From Gammaproteobacteria bacterium (GTDB lineage Bacteria; Pseudomonadota; Gammaproteobacteria; Pseudomonadales; Azotimanducaceae), in the NCBI GenBank assembly GCA_009840545.1, contig VXNM01000009.1, positions 64,559 through 128,558 of the forward strand: a DNA stretch of 64,000 nt, given 5' to 3'. Below the pieces are notes generated by a model. That model searched no databases. It saw nothing but the letters and a program-made list of their open reading frames with translations, and was not told where the DNA came from. The position numbers were made by a program, and so were the translations under genes. Below, one piece after another: positions 18,865 through 27,701 of the stretch (position 1 is its first letter; the number at the start of each line of letters is the position of its first letter).

Positions 18865-20010
18865 ATGCTTGACTCAATGCTCCTCATTTTCGTCGCGTGC
18901 GCGGTACTTGCGTCGCTCGCGCTCTTCTGCCGACAGCCGTTGATTGTCGTTTATATCGTCGTTGGGTGCGTACTTGGACCTCATGGATTGCAATGGGTCA
19001 CGGATCACCAGGCACTATCGGACCTCGGCCACATCGGGATCATTTTTCTTCTCTTCATTGTTGGCCTGGACTTACCACCTCAAAAGATCAAGAACGTGCT
19101 GCGTCAATCCATCGTGACGGTGGTTGCGAGCACTGCGATTTTCTTCGTAGTGGGAGCAGGAATCGGGATTCTCTTTGGATTCACGGCTTTGGAAGCCGCA
19201 ATCACAGGGATTGCAGTTGTTTTCTCCAGCACCATCGTTGGAATCAAACTATTACCGAATACGGTTCTACATCACCGGCACATCGGGGAGATTGTCATCG
19301 GACTGCTTCTTCTCCAAGACCTTCTGGCAGTATTTGCGTTACTGTACATGAAAGGGCTGGAAGGCTCATTCACATGGCATTCTTGGTTGATTGCATCTGT
19401 GGGTCTGCCGGGGCTCGTCGCAGTGGCTTACTTTGGAGCTAAGTATCTATTTTGGCCGCTTCTCCGCCGATTTGATGTGTTCACTGAATTCACGTTTCTC
19501 CTGTTTCTGGGTTGGTGCATGGGAGTTGCGTGGATTGCGCATCTACTAGGAATGCCTGTCGAAGTAGGCGCATTCTTGGCCGGAGTTGTGCTTGCCAATT
19601 CCCAAGCTGCACAGGGAATCGCACAGACTCTGGAACCACTCCGAGACTTCTTCTTGGTCCTGTTTTTCTTTTACGTTGGAGCTAGCGTCGATCCTCGCCT
19701 GCTTTGGGAATTGATTTGGCAGGTGCTAGTACTCGGTGCGGTGTTTGTTGTACTGAAACCCATTGTTTTCAGATATCTGATCGGATGGCAAGGAGAATCC
19801 TCTGAGACTAGCTGGGAAATCGGTTCTAGGCTTGGACAATGCAGCGAATTCTCGCTCTTAGTCCTTTATCTAGCTACGATGCAAATGAGCGAGTCCAGCA
19901 TGCTCATCGTGCTCGGAGCCACCGTAATAACCATACTCACTTCGTCGTATGTGGTTGTGTTTAAGTACAAGAATCCCATAGCGATTTCGGATCGATTGCG
20001 CGTTGACTAA
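18865..20010 (+). CDS. Cation/proton antiporter, CPA2 (KefB/GerN-like) family
   Basis: A membrane protein of 381 aa with about 11-12 hydrophobic segments and no cytoplasmic regulatory domain. Family marks are RQPLIVVYIVVGCVLGPHGL near the start, LGHIGIIFLLFIVGLDLPP (a typical CPA2 helix), a helix with AAITGIAVVFSSTIVG and LLLLQDLLAVFAL, whose Asp is the expected ion-coupling residue. KefB/KefC-type RCK/TrkA-N domains are absent, as in the shorter GerN/KefB-like transporters; Na+ or K+ as substrate cannot be told. The ATG at 18865 is chosen because the frame upstream of it encodes hydrophilic residues unrelated to the family and overlaps the previous gene. Confidence 0.88.
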   Translation: MLDSMLLIFVACAVLASLALFCRQPLIVVYIVVGCVLGPHGLQWVTDHQALSDLGHIGIIFLLFIVGLDLPPQKIKNVLRQSIVTVVASTAIFFVVGAGIGILFGFTALEAAITGIAVVFSSTIVGIKLLPNTVLHHRHIGEIVIGLLLLQDLLAVFALLYMKGLEGSFTWHSWLIASVGLPGLVAVAYFGAKYLFWPLLRRFDVFTEFTFLLFLGWCMGVAWIAHLLGMPVEVGAFLAGVVLANSQAAQGIAQTLEPLRDFFLVLFFFYVGASVDPRLLWELIWQVLVLGAVFVVLKPIVFRYLIGWQGESSETSWEIGSRLGQCSEFSLLVLYLATMQMSESSMLIVLGATVITILTSSYVVVFKYKNPIAISDRLRVD

Positions 20011-20016
20011 TGATCA

Positions 20017-21015
20017 CTAAGTCTGTGAGAGATCGACGAGTCCTCTTCCAACCATCTTTCCTTCAAGGATCTTGTCGATGCAATCTGAAAGTGTTTCCAG
20101 TGACAGCACCGTTGCCAGAGACTCGAGCGAGTCGATTTTCCAATTCGACGATAGTTTGTCCCAAATAGTTGCTTTTTGATCAAGCGGCAACTCTACAGAA
20201 TCAACACCCAGCAAATTTACATGCCGAAGAATAAAAGGTAGAACAGTTCCCGTGAACGTCGGTGATTGGACCAGTCCACATGCCGCGAGGCTCGCGCCAT
20301 AGTTCAGTGCCTTAATGGCATTCATCATCATGTCGCCACCCACTGTATCCACAACACCCGCCCATTTCTCACGTTGAAGGGGGCGGTGAGAGTCGTTCGA
20401 AACATCTTCGCGACTCAAGACTTCGTGTGCGCCTAGAGCTTTCAGGAACTCGGTTTGACTAGACTTGCCGGAAGCCGCAAAGGCTTGGTAGCCCAACGAA
20501 CTCAGTAGATGAACTGCGACACTCCCAACTCCACCTGTTGCACCCGTCACAAGAACCGGTCCGTGCCCAGGGCGCATTCCGGCGTCTTCGAGTTTGTGAA
20601 TGCACAGTGCCGCGGTAAATCCCGCAGTACCTAGAATCATGCTCTCTCGTAGGGACAATCCAGCAGGCAATGGGAGAGCCCATGTAGCCGGAATTCGGAC
20701 ACGTTGAGCGAATCCGCCGTCCGTGTCCATTCCCAAATCAAAGCCGATGGCGATCACTTCATCGCCTTCACGAAACCCTTCCGATTGTGAATCCAAAACT
20801 ACACCAGCTACATCGATCCCTGGAGTATGCGGATAGTTGCGAGTTACTCCAGGTGCACCGGTTGCAGATAGAGCATCCTTGTAGTTCAACGACGAATAAC
20901 GAACATCGATGAGAAGATCTCCTGGAGGCAGTTCGTCTACCGTCCGTTCCTGCACGGTCCGTTTGAAAGAACCATCATCGCTCTTCTCCACACGAAGTGC
21001 TTGAAATGAAGTCAT
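20017..21015 (-). CDS. acuI: Acrylyl-CoA reductase / quinone-oxidoreductase-like protein, YhdH/AcuI family
   Basis: A zinc-free medium-chain dehydrogenase of 332 aa. It shows the YhdH/AcuI marks YSSLNYKDALS, PHTPGIDVAGVV, LGTAGFTAALCIHKLEDAG, the NADP-binding VTGATGGVGSVAVHLL, WAGVVDTVGG, ACGLVQ and LRHVNLLGVDSV. Members reduce acrylyl-CoA to propionyl-CoA with NADPH and are used in detoxification or in DMSP breakdown; no other DMSP gene is seen, though a single-chain acyl-CoA carboxylase that might accept propionyl-CoA lies at 2.2-5.6 kb. The start is set at the ATG at 21015, which overlaps the sohB stop as ATGA and so indicates translational coupling. The open frame continues upstream only because it is inside sohB. 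Confidence 0.88.
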   Translation of the reverse strand: MTSFQALRVEKSDDGSFKRTVQERTVDELPPGDLLIDVRYSSLNYKDALSATGAPGVTRNYPHTPGIDVAGVVLDSQSEGFREGDEVIAIGFDLGMDTDGGFAQRVRIPATWALPLPAGLSLRESMILGTAGFTAALCIHKLEDAGMRPGHGPVLVTGATGGVGSVAVHLLSSLGYQAFAASGKSSQTEFLKALGAHEVLSREDVSNDSHRPLQREKWAGVVDTVGGDMMMNAIKALNYGASLAACGLVQSPTFTGTVLPFILRHVNLLGVDSVELPLDQKATIWDKLSSNWKIDSLESLATVLSLETLSDCIDKILEGKMVGRGLVDLSQT

Positions 21016-22115
21016 TGGATCGATCCCGTGATTCGATTCCAGCCTCTTCGAATCGTAGCGGCCGTACCGGCAATGACCTCGGCAAGCGGCTTCTTGGGCA
21101 TGACCCACGACACTCCGTAGACCTCGGCCTCTTTGCAAGCATTCATGATGTATTCATCGCTGGTTTGCAAAACGTCCACCAAATTAATCTTGACAGCACG
21201 CTCGCCATACCATGATTCCCCAGTCGAAACCACCTCGAGATCGACATTGTCCCGGTGCTCTTCAACGAATTCCTTGAATAAACCATGGGTGTCCTCTATT
21301 TCCTCTTTGAACTTGGATCGGGCTGCATCCGTATTTTCTCCAAATACCGAAAGGGTACGTTTGTACTGACCTGCTGTGAAGACTTCATAGTCCACATCGT
21401 GCTTTTTCAAGAGACGATTGAGATTCGGCAGTTCTGCTACGACACCAATTGAGCCAAGTACCGCAAAGGGGGCAGCAATAATCTTGTCTGCGACAACCGC
21501 AAGCATATAGCCCCCACTTGCTGCGACCTTGTCCACAGCGACTGTTAACGCTACTCCTGCGTTCTTCACTCGCAATAGCTGAGATGCGGCATAGCCGTAA
21601 GAGTGAACCATTCCTCCTGCACTCTCGACCCGAACGATGACCTCATCTTGCTTCTTGGCTCGTGTGAGAACAGCGGAAATTTCGTGCTTTAGGTTTGCAG
21701 TTCTTGACGCTTCTAGATCACCTTCGAAATCAAGCACATACAAACTGCGTTTGTCGTTGTCTTCTTTCTCCTTGGATTCGTCTGTACTTGACTCTGAACC
21801 GTCGTCACTGGTGTCGCTTGTAGATACTTCGTCAGCCGACTGTTCTTTGGCCACTTTCGTCTCTTTCTTGGGTTTCTTGGGCTTCTTGGCTTTCCGTGCC
21901 TTCTTCGCCTCTGCAGGTGTCAAAGACGCATGCTTCAGGGTTGACTCCATGTGTTCATAAAGTTCATTGATGTGTCGTACTTCAAGATGTCCAAAGGTGT
22001 CTCGGTGCTGCCGCTTGACGCTCGTGGCGATAGTTACCATGACTACTGCAAGAATGGCTGCCGTAATGGTCCCTGCTTTTAGAAAGAAGGAAAGATAATC
22101 TAGAAAGAATTCCAT
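21012..22115 (-). CDS. sohB: Inner-membrane S49 serine peptidase SohB
   Basis: A 367-aa protease of the signal-peptide-peptidase family. It has an N-terminal membrane anchor (about residues 8-27), a linker of about 80 residues very rich in Lys, then Ser/Thr/Asp/Glu (about 70-115), and the peptidase domain from about residue 125. That domain contains RVESAGGMVHSYGYAASQL, the catalytic-serine segment DKVAASGGYMLAVVADKI, GSIGVVAELPNLNRLLKKH and TAGQYKRTLSVFGEN, closely following E. coli SohB. The low-complexity linker is longer than usual. It overlaps acuI by four bases. Confidence 0.92.
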   Translation of the reverse strand: MEFFLDYLSFFLKAGTITAAILAVVMVTIATSVKRQHRDTFGHLEVRHINELYEHMESTLKHASLTPAEAKKARKAKKPKKPKKETKVAKEQSADEVSTSDTSDDGSESSTDESKEKEDNDKRSLYVLDFEGDLEASRTANLKHEISAVLTRAKKQDEVIVRVESAGGMVHSYGYAASQLLRVKNAGVALTVAVDKVAASGGYMLAVVADKIIAAPFAVLGSIGVVAELPNLNRLLKKHDVDYEVFTAGQYKRTLSVFGENTDAARSKFKEEIEDTHGLFKEFVEEHRDNVDLEVVSTGESWYGERAVKINLVDVLQTSDEYIMNACKEAEVYGVSWVMPKKPLAEVIAGTAATIRRGWNRITGSIQ

Positions 22116-22207
22116 AGGTTCGGTGGTCCAGCTGTGAATGGTGTAAATTCTGTGATCTTCAAATTCGTCTTACTACTATGCCAACACTAGAGGATTGTGT
22201 CTAAGTA

Positions 22208-22549
22208 ATGAATAGAGACCAGTGCATCGAACGCTTGAGAGAGCATTCTCGGCCCATTGCGTCTTTCGCCGAAGACATCACTGTTCTATTGAAAGTGAAG
22301 AACGAAGCAATTGTCGTTTCTACGTCAAGGGGAGCTATCGAGAGCGTTGATGTGAAATCTGCCGAAGATGTACGAATTGCATGTTTCGACTTTGATACCT
22401 GGTCTACAGCGTTTGATCTTCTTGTCGGGCACATTGATCTAGCAAGCGTGTTTCTGAATGGCAGAATTCGATCCAATGGATACTTGACCCTCATATTTCC
22501 CATTATGTCAATCTTCCAACACCAACGTGGTTCCGTCGCCCCCGAATAG
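22208..22549 (+). CDS. Small protein, possibly SCP2-like
   Basis: A 113-aa reading frame on the plus strand between the divergent sohB and convergent nudC. Its pattern of a beta-strand-rich first half (DITVLLKVKNEAIVVSTSRG) followed by FDLLVGHIDLASVFLNGRIRSNGYLTLIFPI resembles the end of SCP2 sterol-carrier domains, where a G-D/H-x-x-x-x-x-x-F-x-G-R-I-x-x-x-G segment is typical. The ribosome-binding sequence is weak. A reading frame on the opposite strand (22201-22503) covers the same bases but has no such pattern. The similarity is by eye, so the call is tentative. Confidence 0.5.
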   Translation: MNRDQCIERLREHSRPIASFAEDITVLLKVKNEAIVVSTSRGAIESVDVKSAEDVRIACFDFDTWSTAFDLLVGHIDLASVFLNGRIRSNGYLTLIFPIMSIFQHQRGSVAPE

Positions 22550-22563
22550 CGACCGGAGCTACG

Positions 22564-23406
22564 CTAGCTAGCCAATCGTTTCTGTTCATCCACAAACTTA
22601 TCAATCAACCATCCCGATATTGCTGTAGAACCTGGCCGATTTGGCAGGTTATCGTAACGAAACCACCGCGCCTCAGCAATTTCCTCGTCGTTGCATGCTA
22701 TTTCTCCAGAGTGGTAGTCTGCGTGAAATCCCAACATCAACGAATTAGGAAATGGCCAGGGCTGACTTCCCAAGTAGCGAAGGTTCTGTACCATCAATCC
22801 AACTTCTTCTAATACTTCGCGGTGCACGGTTTGCTCAATGGACTCTCCCGGCTCGACAAAGCCCGCAATCGTACTGAACATTCCGTGTCGCCAACGGGAG
22901 TTACGCGCTAACAACGCCTCGTCTCCACGTCGTACAAGCACAATAATGCTAGGACTGAGTCGTGGATAGTTGATCAATCCGCACTTACTACATTGCTTTG
23001 CACGATCGGTAGGATGGTCGTCGGTGGGCGTGCCACAACGACCACAGAAGAGATGATCCTTGTTCCAATCCACCATTTGCTTGGCGCGACCAGCCAAGTA
23101 GAACATGCTCGACTCTACACGACCAAGCCAACTGTTCAGGTCTCCGAGAACGTAGGGAGCTACTGGATTTCCCCGAGCCTCGATTGCATAGCAGTGTACA
23201 TTGCGCCAAGTTCCCAAGTAAATTTTGGCAACTATTTCTGCATCCACCCAGCGAAACTCATCGGATGTGACTGGTCGCGGAACTCCGGACTCCACTATCG
23301 AAAGCAATTGGCCATCGATAAACACAAAGCAGTGCGAGTCCCCTGGGGTGCCATCCTCCGGTTCCCGTGCTAGTGAGACGAAACTATCTGGATCTGTAAG
23401 CCACAT
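22564..23406 (-). CDS. nudC: NAD(+) diphosphatase / RNA deNADding enzyme NudC
   Basis: A 280-aa Nudix hydrolase that cleaves NAD(H) to nicotinamide mononucleotide and AMP and, in E. coli, removes NAD caps from RNA. It has the central zinc ribbon CGRCG...CSKCG (about residues 120-143), the Nudix box GFVEPGESIEQTVHREVLEEVGL (about 178-200) with REVLEE metal ligands, and the NADH-pyrophosphatase signature SQPWPFPNSLMLGF about 10 residues after it. Length and domain order are typical. It converges on the SCP2-like frame with a 14-base gap. The 244 bases upstream, 23407-23650, hold no convincing gene. Confidence 0.94.
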   Translation of the reverse strand: MWLTDPDSFVSLAREPEDGTPGDSHCFVFIDGQLLSIVESGVPRPVTSDEFRWVDAEIVAKIYLGTWRNVHCYAIEARGNPVAPYVLGDLNSWLGRVESSMFYLAGRAKQMVDWNKDHLFCGRCGTPTDDHPTDRAKQCSKCGLINYPRLSPSIIVLVRRGDEALLARNSRWRHGMFSTIAGFVEPGESIEQTVHREVLEEVGLMVQNLRYLGSQPWPFPNSLMLGFHADYHSGEIACNDEEIAEARWFRYDNLPNRPGSTAISGWLIDKFVDEQKRLAS

Positions 23407-23650
23407 CTGTTTGCCCGATAGCGATGAGCGGAGAGTAGTTTAATGACTAAGGTCTCGAATCCATTCAAGAGCTAGACGCAACCAACCCTAGGGTGGTGTT
23501 GTGAACTGCATACATCGAGCCTCTGGCGGGGAGGTGTTGCCAAGTTCGAATCTGGATTCGTCCGAGCCAGCTCTGGTCTCGATATCTTGCTATGAGAGTG
23601 CACGGACAAACATCCAGTCCGTTGCTAGCTAGCAGAATTTCATTCCAGTT

Positions 23651-25471
23651 CTAAAGCAGCGACCGAATCTGTTGCAATTCCACATCGGAAAGAGACTTCC
23701 GCCGAACATCAGCTTTCTCCAATGCCAGAGCACCACGGTGTCTCAGGTTCGAACGGTCTGTGTTTTTCACCCACGAGAATAGTCGTACTGGATCGGATTT
23801 CGCCCAGTAATCAAACAGGTTTTGCAAATACTCGCTTCGTTCGCTCTCTGCGAGCAGATCTCGCAACTCAATTGCTTCACTGAAACGGTCTCGGTCAACG
23901 AGAAACTCTCCCAATCCTCGACCCGCTACAAATTTGGCTCGACTATCACCCATTTGAGCAAGGAACAACTTAGCTAACTGTACGTCTTTCCTTGCCACTT
24001 CGACCACGACTATGAACTCCAAGCCATTTTCATCATTGGTGTGTGAATTACGACGAGCAATTTTGAATGCACGTTTTGGATCTTCTGCTACAACTTTACG
24101 AAGCACTTCAAACCAAGAGTCAACCGAAGTTTTTCCTTTCCGGGATCTAGACTCGAACCACCGCAATGGTGCCATCCATGAAGAGTCCGACCAATAAGAA
24201 GTGACTTGGAGTTCGACCGAATCCACGTAATCTACATGTACCCTATATATCAAGCGGGCCGCTCTTCTCGGGGAGTTCCTCGCAATGTGGCTTACAGCAC
24301 GAGCTACCCCCCATTCCCGTAAGTCGTTCGGTAGAAGACTGGGACTTCTCAGAATCTCGTTTGGAACAGTACGCGCCCACTCATCAATGGCAATTCGTCG
24401 TAATGGATAACGCAGATTCGTGAGCTCCAGTTTCGAGATGGCCTTCAATGCTTCCAAGGGGTCCCTATGCCCCCAGGCCATCACGACGGTCATCAAAGGC
24501 ACATCCATCTGACTCTCATGGCATTCAACGGCAAGTTCAAAAGCAGGTAGGAGATCGGTTTCTGAAACTTGCTTAAAGAGGAAGTCCATGACCCAGGATC
24601 GTTCATAGACGTTTGGCATCGAGCGACAAATTGTAGAGATGAAGTGGAATTGGTAGTCTGAGATGTCGAGCCATGCAGCGGCAATGTCCCGTAGCGATGA
24701 GGTTCGAAAATAGCCAAGAAAGGGACTGTCAATCATCGAATGCCAAGCTCGTTCCAATTCCTCAACGGAAAGTTGGGAGTAGGACTTTTCAAGTAGATCG
24801 TCGACGTATATGTCCTCACCTAGTTCGAGCCGAAGATCACGATCTTGGTCCATAGCCATCCTGTGGCCGTAGACTAGAATCGCCTCTAGTGCGATGGTTC
24901 TATTCGGTTCTTCAAGCTTCTTGGCTCGGTTAACAGCTGCCTCCAAATCTGAAATTGCCCAGCCGCGAAACACCCCACTGATTAAGAATCTCGTGTCAGT
25001 AGAAGGAAAACTTAGAGCGACGTCCAGAGCCCTCTCGGGTTGTCTGCGCGCCATTTGGTTCAAGATGTAATGCTGCAGACTTCGACGAAGACTTCGGTCC
25101 TCAACCTTCTTCGATTGCTGGAGCATTTCGTCGAGCCGAGCATCAGAGGTGTTCCGAACCATCGAATGTATTGCTCGATACTTGTGAAAGTCTGTGTCTA
25201 AATCTAGTAGTTCGTCGATGTCTCTAACTACTGTGTCCCAAGGATTGATTGGCGGCACTTCATCAGAAAGAAGCCCCGCTCTCCACAGCAGTATGTTCGA
25301 AGGACTTACTTCCGCCGAATATCCGGAAGTGCTCTCATGAACATCAATCGATCCCGCAACACTGCCAGCTACAACTAGCAAGACAGCAATGCAATTTTTA
25401 GGATCGAACGATTGACGAATGATGCGGTGGCGAGAGTCAAGCACCTCTTTGGCTGACTCTAGACTAGCCAT
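23651..25471 (-). CDS. Membrane-anchored helical-repeat protein of unknown function
   Basis: A 606-aa protein I cannot assign. One hydrophobic segment near residues 28-43 (CIAVLLVVAGSVAGSI) probably anchors it, with the rest outside the cytoplasm. The body shows a loosely repeated pattern of a Trp-Ala or Trp-Gly followed by D-P/D-L-x-x-A: GWAISDLEAAVNRAKKL, AWGHRDPLEALKAISKL, VVAEDPKRAFKIARR and YWAKSDPVRLFSWVKN. Such W-A-x-x-D-P-x-x-A units are found in large TPR-like helical-repeat proteins. It is followed on the minus strand by nothing for 244 bases and preceded by a short frame 11 bases upstream with which it could share a transcript. Confidence 0.7.
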   Translation of the reverse strand: MASLESAKEVLDSRHRIIRQSFDPKNCIAVLLVVAGSVAGSIDVHESTSGYSAEVSPSNILLWRAGLLSDEVPPINPWDTVVRDIDELLDLDTDFHKYRAIHSMVRNTSDARLDEMLQQSKKVEDRSLRRSLQHYILNQMARRQPERALDVALSFPSTDTRFLISGVFRGWAISDLEAAVNRAKKLEEPNRTIALEAILVYGHRMAMDQDRDLRLELGEDIYVDDLLEKSYSQLSVEELERAWHSMIDSPFLGYFRTSSLRDIAAAWLDISDYQFHFISTICRSMPNVYERSWVMDFLFKQVSETDLLPAFELAVECHESQMDVPLMTVVMAWGHRDPLEALKAISKLELTNLRYPLRRIAIDEWARTVPNEILRSPSLLPNDLREWGVARAVSHIARNSPRRAARLIYRVHVDYVDSVELQVTSYWSDSSWMAPLRWFESRSRKGKTSVDSWFEVLRKVVAEDPKRAFKIARRNSHTNDENGLEFIVVVEVARKDVQLAKLFLAQMGDSRAKFVAGRGLGEFLVDRDRFSEAIELRDLLAESERSEYLQNLFDYWAKSDPVRLFSWVKNTDRSNLRHRGALALEKADVRRKSLSDVELQQIRSLL

Positions 25472-25482
25472 AGTTCTTGTTT

Positions 25483-25743
25483 CTATCGTTTCGACTCAGT
25501 AGCTTGTGTGGCGCGTTCTAATTCATCCAACTTCTCTAACGCGACCTGAATTCGATATCGCGTGCCTAGCTCAGGAGTCGCGCCGTAACCTTCTGGATCC
25601 TTGGGGTACAGAACAGCTAGGATATTAGGAATCAATTGCCACACCGATTCGGATTTGAAAACTGCCCTGCCGTTTTGAATCTCCATCATGTCAAGACTCT
25701 GGTCGGCGTGGAAGTCGGGATTTCTGCAAATTCCTTTTGCCAC
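25483..25743 (-). CDS. Short hypothetical protein, possibly a gene remnant
   Basis: An 86-aa frame with a GTG start at 25743 and no clear Shine-Dalgarno sequence. The same frame stays open upstream for about 22 more codons without an ATG (…NIGTQDFACRHVAKGIC…), which is what a decayed gene with a lost start would look like. The product contains FKSESVWQLIPNILAVLYP and a charged C-terminus (VALEKLDELERATQATESKR) and matches no family I know. It ends 11 bases before the helical-repeat gene. Confidence 0.35.
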   Translation of the reverse strand: MAKGICRNPDFHADQSLDMMEIQNGRAVFKSESVWQLIPNILAVLYPKDPEGYGATPELGTRYRIQVALEKLDELERATQATESKR

Positions 25744-26096
25744 GTGTCGACAAGCAAAGTCTTGAGTCCCGATATTCTTTGGAGCTCCCGATCAAATGGA
25801 CGAGGTTCTACAGGACTCCTGCCCGACCAGCAGCACGCTAACCATCAGAAAGCTGTATTTGAACTTCCTCGTTTCAAGGTCTCCAGCTCACATCCAAGCG
25901 TACATGCATACTGTGAAATTCCAATGCGATTCTACACGCAGGGCGGGAATTCTGTTTTGTTGAGCACTTGGTAGAGACTCTCATTCGTATGAGCAATTCC
26001 TCATCTACACAGCCTTGCTACAATTTTTTGATCGGCTCACAATAGCTGCGCATACCTCACAACGCTCTTCAGTAACCCCTACTCAGGAAAACTACA
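25744..26096. other. 353-bp gap with no supported gene
   Basis: The stretch between the short hypothetical frame and nhaB holds no reading frame that I can support on either strand. The first part continues the open frame of the 86-aa gene on the minus strand. The last 70 bases should carry the nhaB promoter; TACAAT at about 26029 is a possible -10 element, but I see no good -35 partner. No repeat or terminator is obvious. Confidence 0.5.
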
Positions 26097-27677
26097 TTGT
26101 CTGACCCCATTTCGATTTCAAACCCTGGATCCTCGCCTCGACTAGGACTGAAGACATTTGCAACCAATTTTCTGGGGTCTGCCCCCACCTGGTACAAGCA
26201 GACAATTGTTGCGTTCCTCATCCTCAATCCAATACTTTGGTGGATGGCATCTCTTGCACCTCTATTCGAAGGTTCGTTTATTGGCGCTGCGCTGTCGCAT
26301 ATGCACACTGTTGCAGGTTGGGCTCTCGTGTTGGAGTTCATCTTTACGCTTGCGATGGCTCTCAGGTGCTATCCATTACAACCAGGCGGCTTGTTAGCCA
26401 TCGAAGCCATTGCATTGGGAATGACCAACACAAAGCACGTGTATCAGGAAATAGTGACCGGATTCCCTGTAATTCTTCTCCTGCTGTTCATGGTTACCGC
26501 GATCTTCTTCATGCGCGAGCTTCTTCTGTTCATTTTCACGAAGATACTTGTTAGAGTACGGTCGCAAATTCTCTTGGCGATACTCTTCAGTTCCGTTGCC
26601 GCGGTGCTGTCGGCATTTCTCGATGCTCTGACGGTGACAGCGGTTGTTATTAGTGTGGGATTGGGATTCTGGCACGTCTACAACCAAGTGGTAAAGGCGG
26701 ACGACCCGCCAAAGGACGAAGAATCTAGGTTGGAGCGCGAGAAGGAACTCGAGAAATTTCGTGCATTTCTCCGCGGCTTGTTAATGCATGCGGCTGTGGG
26801 TACTGCAATTGGCGGCGTGATGACCACCGTGGGAGAGCCGCAAAACCTCCTTATTGCCAAGGTAATGGGGTGGGAATTCATCGAGTTTTTTCTAAGAATG
26901 GCAATCGTGACGATCCCAGTGATGGTCGTGGGATTTAGTACCTGCCTGTTGCTCGAACTAACCGGCTGGTTTCATTACGGAGCGAAGCTTCCCAATCCCA
27001 TTCGAAACATAATGCAAGAATTCGAGAATAAGGAAGATATCAATCGCACATCGGGTGAGAAAGCCCAACTAGTTATACAGGCAATCGCGGCGATTTTGCT
27101 TGTTATAGCACTGGCATTTCACATTGCAGAAGTAGGTATCGTTGGTTTGATGATCATCGTCGTACAAACTGCCTTCAATGGAATCGTTGATGAACATAGG
27201 ATCGCCGATGGCTTTGGTGAGGCCCTTCCGTTTATTTCGTTGCTTGTCGTCTTTTTCGCCATCGTCGCCGTTATTCACGACCAGCACTTGTTTGCGCCAG
27301 TTGTTACTTGGGTTCTTACTCTGGAAGCAGCCCAACAGCCGGGAATGTTCTATATCGCAAATGGGCTACTTTCGGCAATTAGCGACAACGTTTTCGTGGC
27401 TACCGTCTACATAAAGGAAATTGAGGCTGCATACCAAGCCGGGGCTATCGACCGTCACTTGTTTGACATTCTCGCAATTGCGGTAAATACTGGAACGAAT
27501 ATTCCTAGCGTTCTCACTCCGAACGGCCAGGCTGCGTTCTTGTTTCTCCTCACCACTTCGTTAGCACCTCTAATCAATCTCTCGTACATGAGAATGGTGC
27601 AAATGGCTTTTCCATACTTTGTGACAATGGGAATTACCGGATGGTGTATGGTGACGTTTTTCCTATACCAAGGATGA
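26097..27677 (+). CDS. nhaB: Na+/H+ antiporter NhaB
   Basis: A 526-aa inner-membrane antiporter that exports sodium in exchange for protons. The sequence starts KTFATNFLGSAPTWYKQTIVAFLILNP and contains MRELLLFIFTKILV, SAFLDALTVTAVVISV, AAVGTAIGGVMTTVGEPQNLLIA and ANGLLSAISDNVFVATVYIKEIE, all close to characterised NhaB proteins, with about 12 hydrophobic segments and the long charged loop after VYNQVVKADDPPKDEES. It begins with TTG; AGGA lies eight bases upstream and no ATG is available before the family core. Together with the CPA2 antiporter at 18.9 kb it suggests life in a saline setting. Confidence 0.95.
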   Translation: MSDPISISNPGSSPRLGLKTFATNFLGSAPTWYKQTIVAFLILNPILWWMASLAPLFEGSFIGAALSHMHTVAGWALVLEFIFTLAMALRCYPLQPGGLLAIEAIALGMTNTKHVYQEIVTGFPVILLLLFMVTAIFFMRELLLFIFTKILVRVRSQILLAILFSSVAAVLSAFLDALTVTAVVISVGLGFWHVYNQVVKADDPPKDEESRLEREKELEKFRAFLRGLLMHAAVGTAIGGVMTTVGEPQNLLIAKVMGWEFIEFFLRMAIVTIPVMVVGFSTCLLLELTGWFHYGAKLPNPIRNIMQEFENKEDINRTSGEKAQLVIQAIAAILLVIALAFHIAEVGIVGLMIIVVQTAFNGIVDEHRIADGFGEALPFISLLVVFFAIVAVIHDQHLFAPVVTWVLTLEAAQQPGMFYIANGLLSAISDNVFVATVYIKEIEAAYQAGAIDRHLFDILAIAVNTGTNIPSVLTPNGQAAFLFLLTTSLAPLINLSYMRMVQMAFPYFVTMGITGWCMVTFFLYQG

Positions 27678-27701
27678 CCTAGTACAGAATTGAGTGTATA
27701 G

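Noticed and set aside
22201-22503. 100-aa minus-strand frame opposite the SCP2-like gene
   Set aside because: Its residue pattern is unlike any family, whereas the plus-strand frame has a plausible SCP2-like pattern.
23500-23600. tRNA-like piece with GTTCGAATCTGG between nudC and the helical-repeat gene
   Set aside because: A T-loop-like sequence is present, but I could not find matching acceptor, D and anticodon stems on either strand.
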